Assembly (NCBI RefSeq): GCF_007752935.1
Contig: NZ_CP036319.1
Span: 5,808,501 to 5,872,500 of the forward strand
Direction of reading: 5' to 3'
DNA length: 64,000 nucleotides
Source: Crateriforma conspicua
Lineage (GTDB): Bacteria; Planctomycetota; Planctomycetia; Pirellulales; Pirellulaceae
A model generated the notes under the pieces. That model searched no databases and was not told the origin of the DNA. It was given only the letters and a program-made list of their open reading frames with translations. A program made the position numbers and the translations under genes. Shown here one piece after another: positions 63,234 to 64,000 of this stretch; within the stretch, counting starts at the first letter, position 1, and each line of letters starts with the position of its first letter.

Positions 63234-64000
63234 GTCCGATCAGACGCGCGCGGATCCGGTTTCCCTGCTCCTGGGGATCACCGACGGTTTTCAACAGCTT
63301 CACGGCTGCCTCGGTCTGTCCCAGTTGTTCTTCGGTACGAGCCAGGTTGTACCGTGCGGCGGGTTCCCACGGCGTCGGTTGGGCCGGATCCAGAACTCGC
63401 TTGTCGAACCAATTGCGTGCCGTTTCGATGCGGCCGTCGTCGTACTGAACCAGACTTAGCCAATAGGTGGCGGTTCGCTTTCCCTGCCGCATCAAGCTTT
63501 GCACCTGAGCGATCTGGGCTTCGAACTGCTGGTTGTCCATCCCCAATTCCCGACGCAGACCGTAAGCCTTTTGCAGTTCCAAATCGATTCGCAAGTCGGC
63601 AATCTCAAACTCGGGGGCTCGTTGGCTCAGGTACAGCGTCCGCGCGCCCTCGGTCAAATCGTCTTCGTCATCCGAAAATTCGCCGTGCAGGTGACGCCAC
63701 CGACCTTGGGACAACATTTGTGGCATCTCGGCCTGGGCATCCATGATCAGCCATTGCGACTGGTACCAGAACGCAAAGAACGGGTCTCGCATGGATTGGT
63801 TTTCCATCGCCGCGCGATAAATCTCAGCCTGGATCGGGACCGGCCACCAGCGTGCCCCGGCGACTCCCGCGATTGCATCCCAACGTTCGCTGGATTCGTC
63901 GGCGTCGACGTACAAAGTCATCCGTCGTTGGCCGGTCAACGATTCCTGCAACAACTTCATCCGTGTTGCGATCGCTTCGGGCATCAGGTTCAACATCGCG
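63226..64000 (-). CDS. TPR-like protein (5' end outside window)
   Basis: The minus-strand frame is open to the right edge. The visible 257 codons are helical repeats: ATYWLSLVQYDDGRIETARN, PWEPAARYNLARTEEQLGQT and an earlier aromatic-rich part. The true start is beyond 64000. No domain other than TPR-like repeats is recognised. It overlaps the glycosyltransferase gene by 8 nt, so they are co-translated, and the protein may act in the same glycan assembly pathway. Confidence 0.75.
   Translation of the reverse strand, partial: AMLNLMPEAIATRMKLLQESLTGQRRMTLYVDADESSERWDAIAGVAGARWWPVPIQAEIYRAAMENQSMRDPFFAFWYQSQWLIMDAQAEMPQMLSQGRWRHLHGEFSDDEDDLTEGARTLYLSQRAPEFEIADLRIDLELQKAYGLRRELGMDNQQFEAQIAQVQSLMRQGKRTATYWLSLVQYDDGRIETARNWFDKRVLDPAQPTPWEPAARYNLARTEEQLGQTEAAVKLLKTVGDPQEQGNRIRARLIGRD

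Noticed and set aside
62724-63746. 340-codon plus-strand frame opposite the glycosyltransferase
   Set aside because: Arg/Gly/Pro-rich shadow; the minus-strand frame carries the GT-B motifs.
1-64000. CRISPR arrays, insertion sequences, integrases or prophage genes
   Set aside because: No regularly spaced repeats, transposase motifs or terminal inverted repeats with target duplications were seen.

Overview
The window looks like chromosome of a planctomycete of the Rhodopirellula/Pirellulaceae type. This is inferred from gene content, not from a marker gene: three ECF sigma factors in 64 kb, one paired with a zinc-finger Ser/Thr kinase and one with an anti-sigma/pseudopilin hybrid; DUF1559-type pseudopilin genes with an H-X9-DG ending; a giant secreted protein with the planctomycete LENRQLL-type N-terminus and a dockerin-like tail; VCBS-repeat and TPR surface proteins; and moderately GC-rich sequence with long gaps between short operons. 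I see no rRNA, tRNA, CRISPR array, transposase, integrase or prophage gene.

Layout. 1-1776 (minus, cut by the left edge): secreted GH50-like agarase. 2530-4617: ECF sigma factor and an anti-sigma/DUF1559-like membrane protein. 4860-6729: retropepsin-like zinc protease and a RimK ligase with an added TrkA-C domain. 7076-12156: five tightly packed plus-strand genes, a divergent RtcB followed by a split Rad50/Mre11-like machine (N-terminal ATPase half ending in CxxC, Mre11-like phosphoesterase, 99-aa coiled coil, C-terminal ATPase half). 12141-17584 (minus): an AddAB-like helicase/nuclease pair whose 3' end overlaps the split-Rad50 operon tail to tail. Together 7-17.6 kb reads as a nucleic-acid end-processing island and is the most unusual part of the window.

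18024-20602: the TIGR03546/TIGR03545 membrane pair, closed by a clear terminator. 20779-24150: sigma/kinase/acidic coiled-coil operon. 24191-25714 (minus): trpE. 26214-27889: mcsA-mcsB behind a near-consensus sigma-70 promoter. 28136-30662: RpoE-like sigma factor, a zinc-ribbon protein, an unknown protein and a lipoprotein. 31174-37473: a 2099-aa exported protein with a 5'-nucleotidase module and a beta-propeller interrupted by a PhoX-like insertion. 37501-40518 (minus): secreted helical-repeat protein. 40936-48032: PQQ-like propeller, diacylglycerol-kinase-like enzyme, PAP2 phosphatase, siroheme sulfite reductase, FolD and an LpxL-type acyltransferase. 48120-50338 (minus): acetate-type symporter and its DUF485 partner. 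50419-52590 (minus): nucleotidyltransferase-HD fusion and a PhnP-like hydrolase. 52929-56971: TIM-barrel epimerase, then a heme-motif/VCBS protein and a TPR protein. 56968-58752: stand-alone oxidase subunit III and a GNAT-like protein. 58763-61057: an MntR-like regulator facing a DUF1559 operon with two MntR-box-like palindromes between them. 61085-64000 (minus): TylF-like methyltransferase, glycosyltransferase and a TPR protein cut by the right edge.

Start codons were chosen by eye, and several (TTG/GTG versus a nearby ATG) remain uncertain. Family assignments rest on recognised motifs and overall sequence resemblance; no database search was possible.
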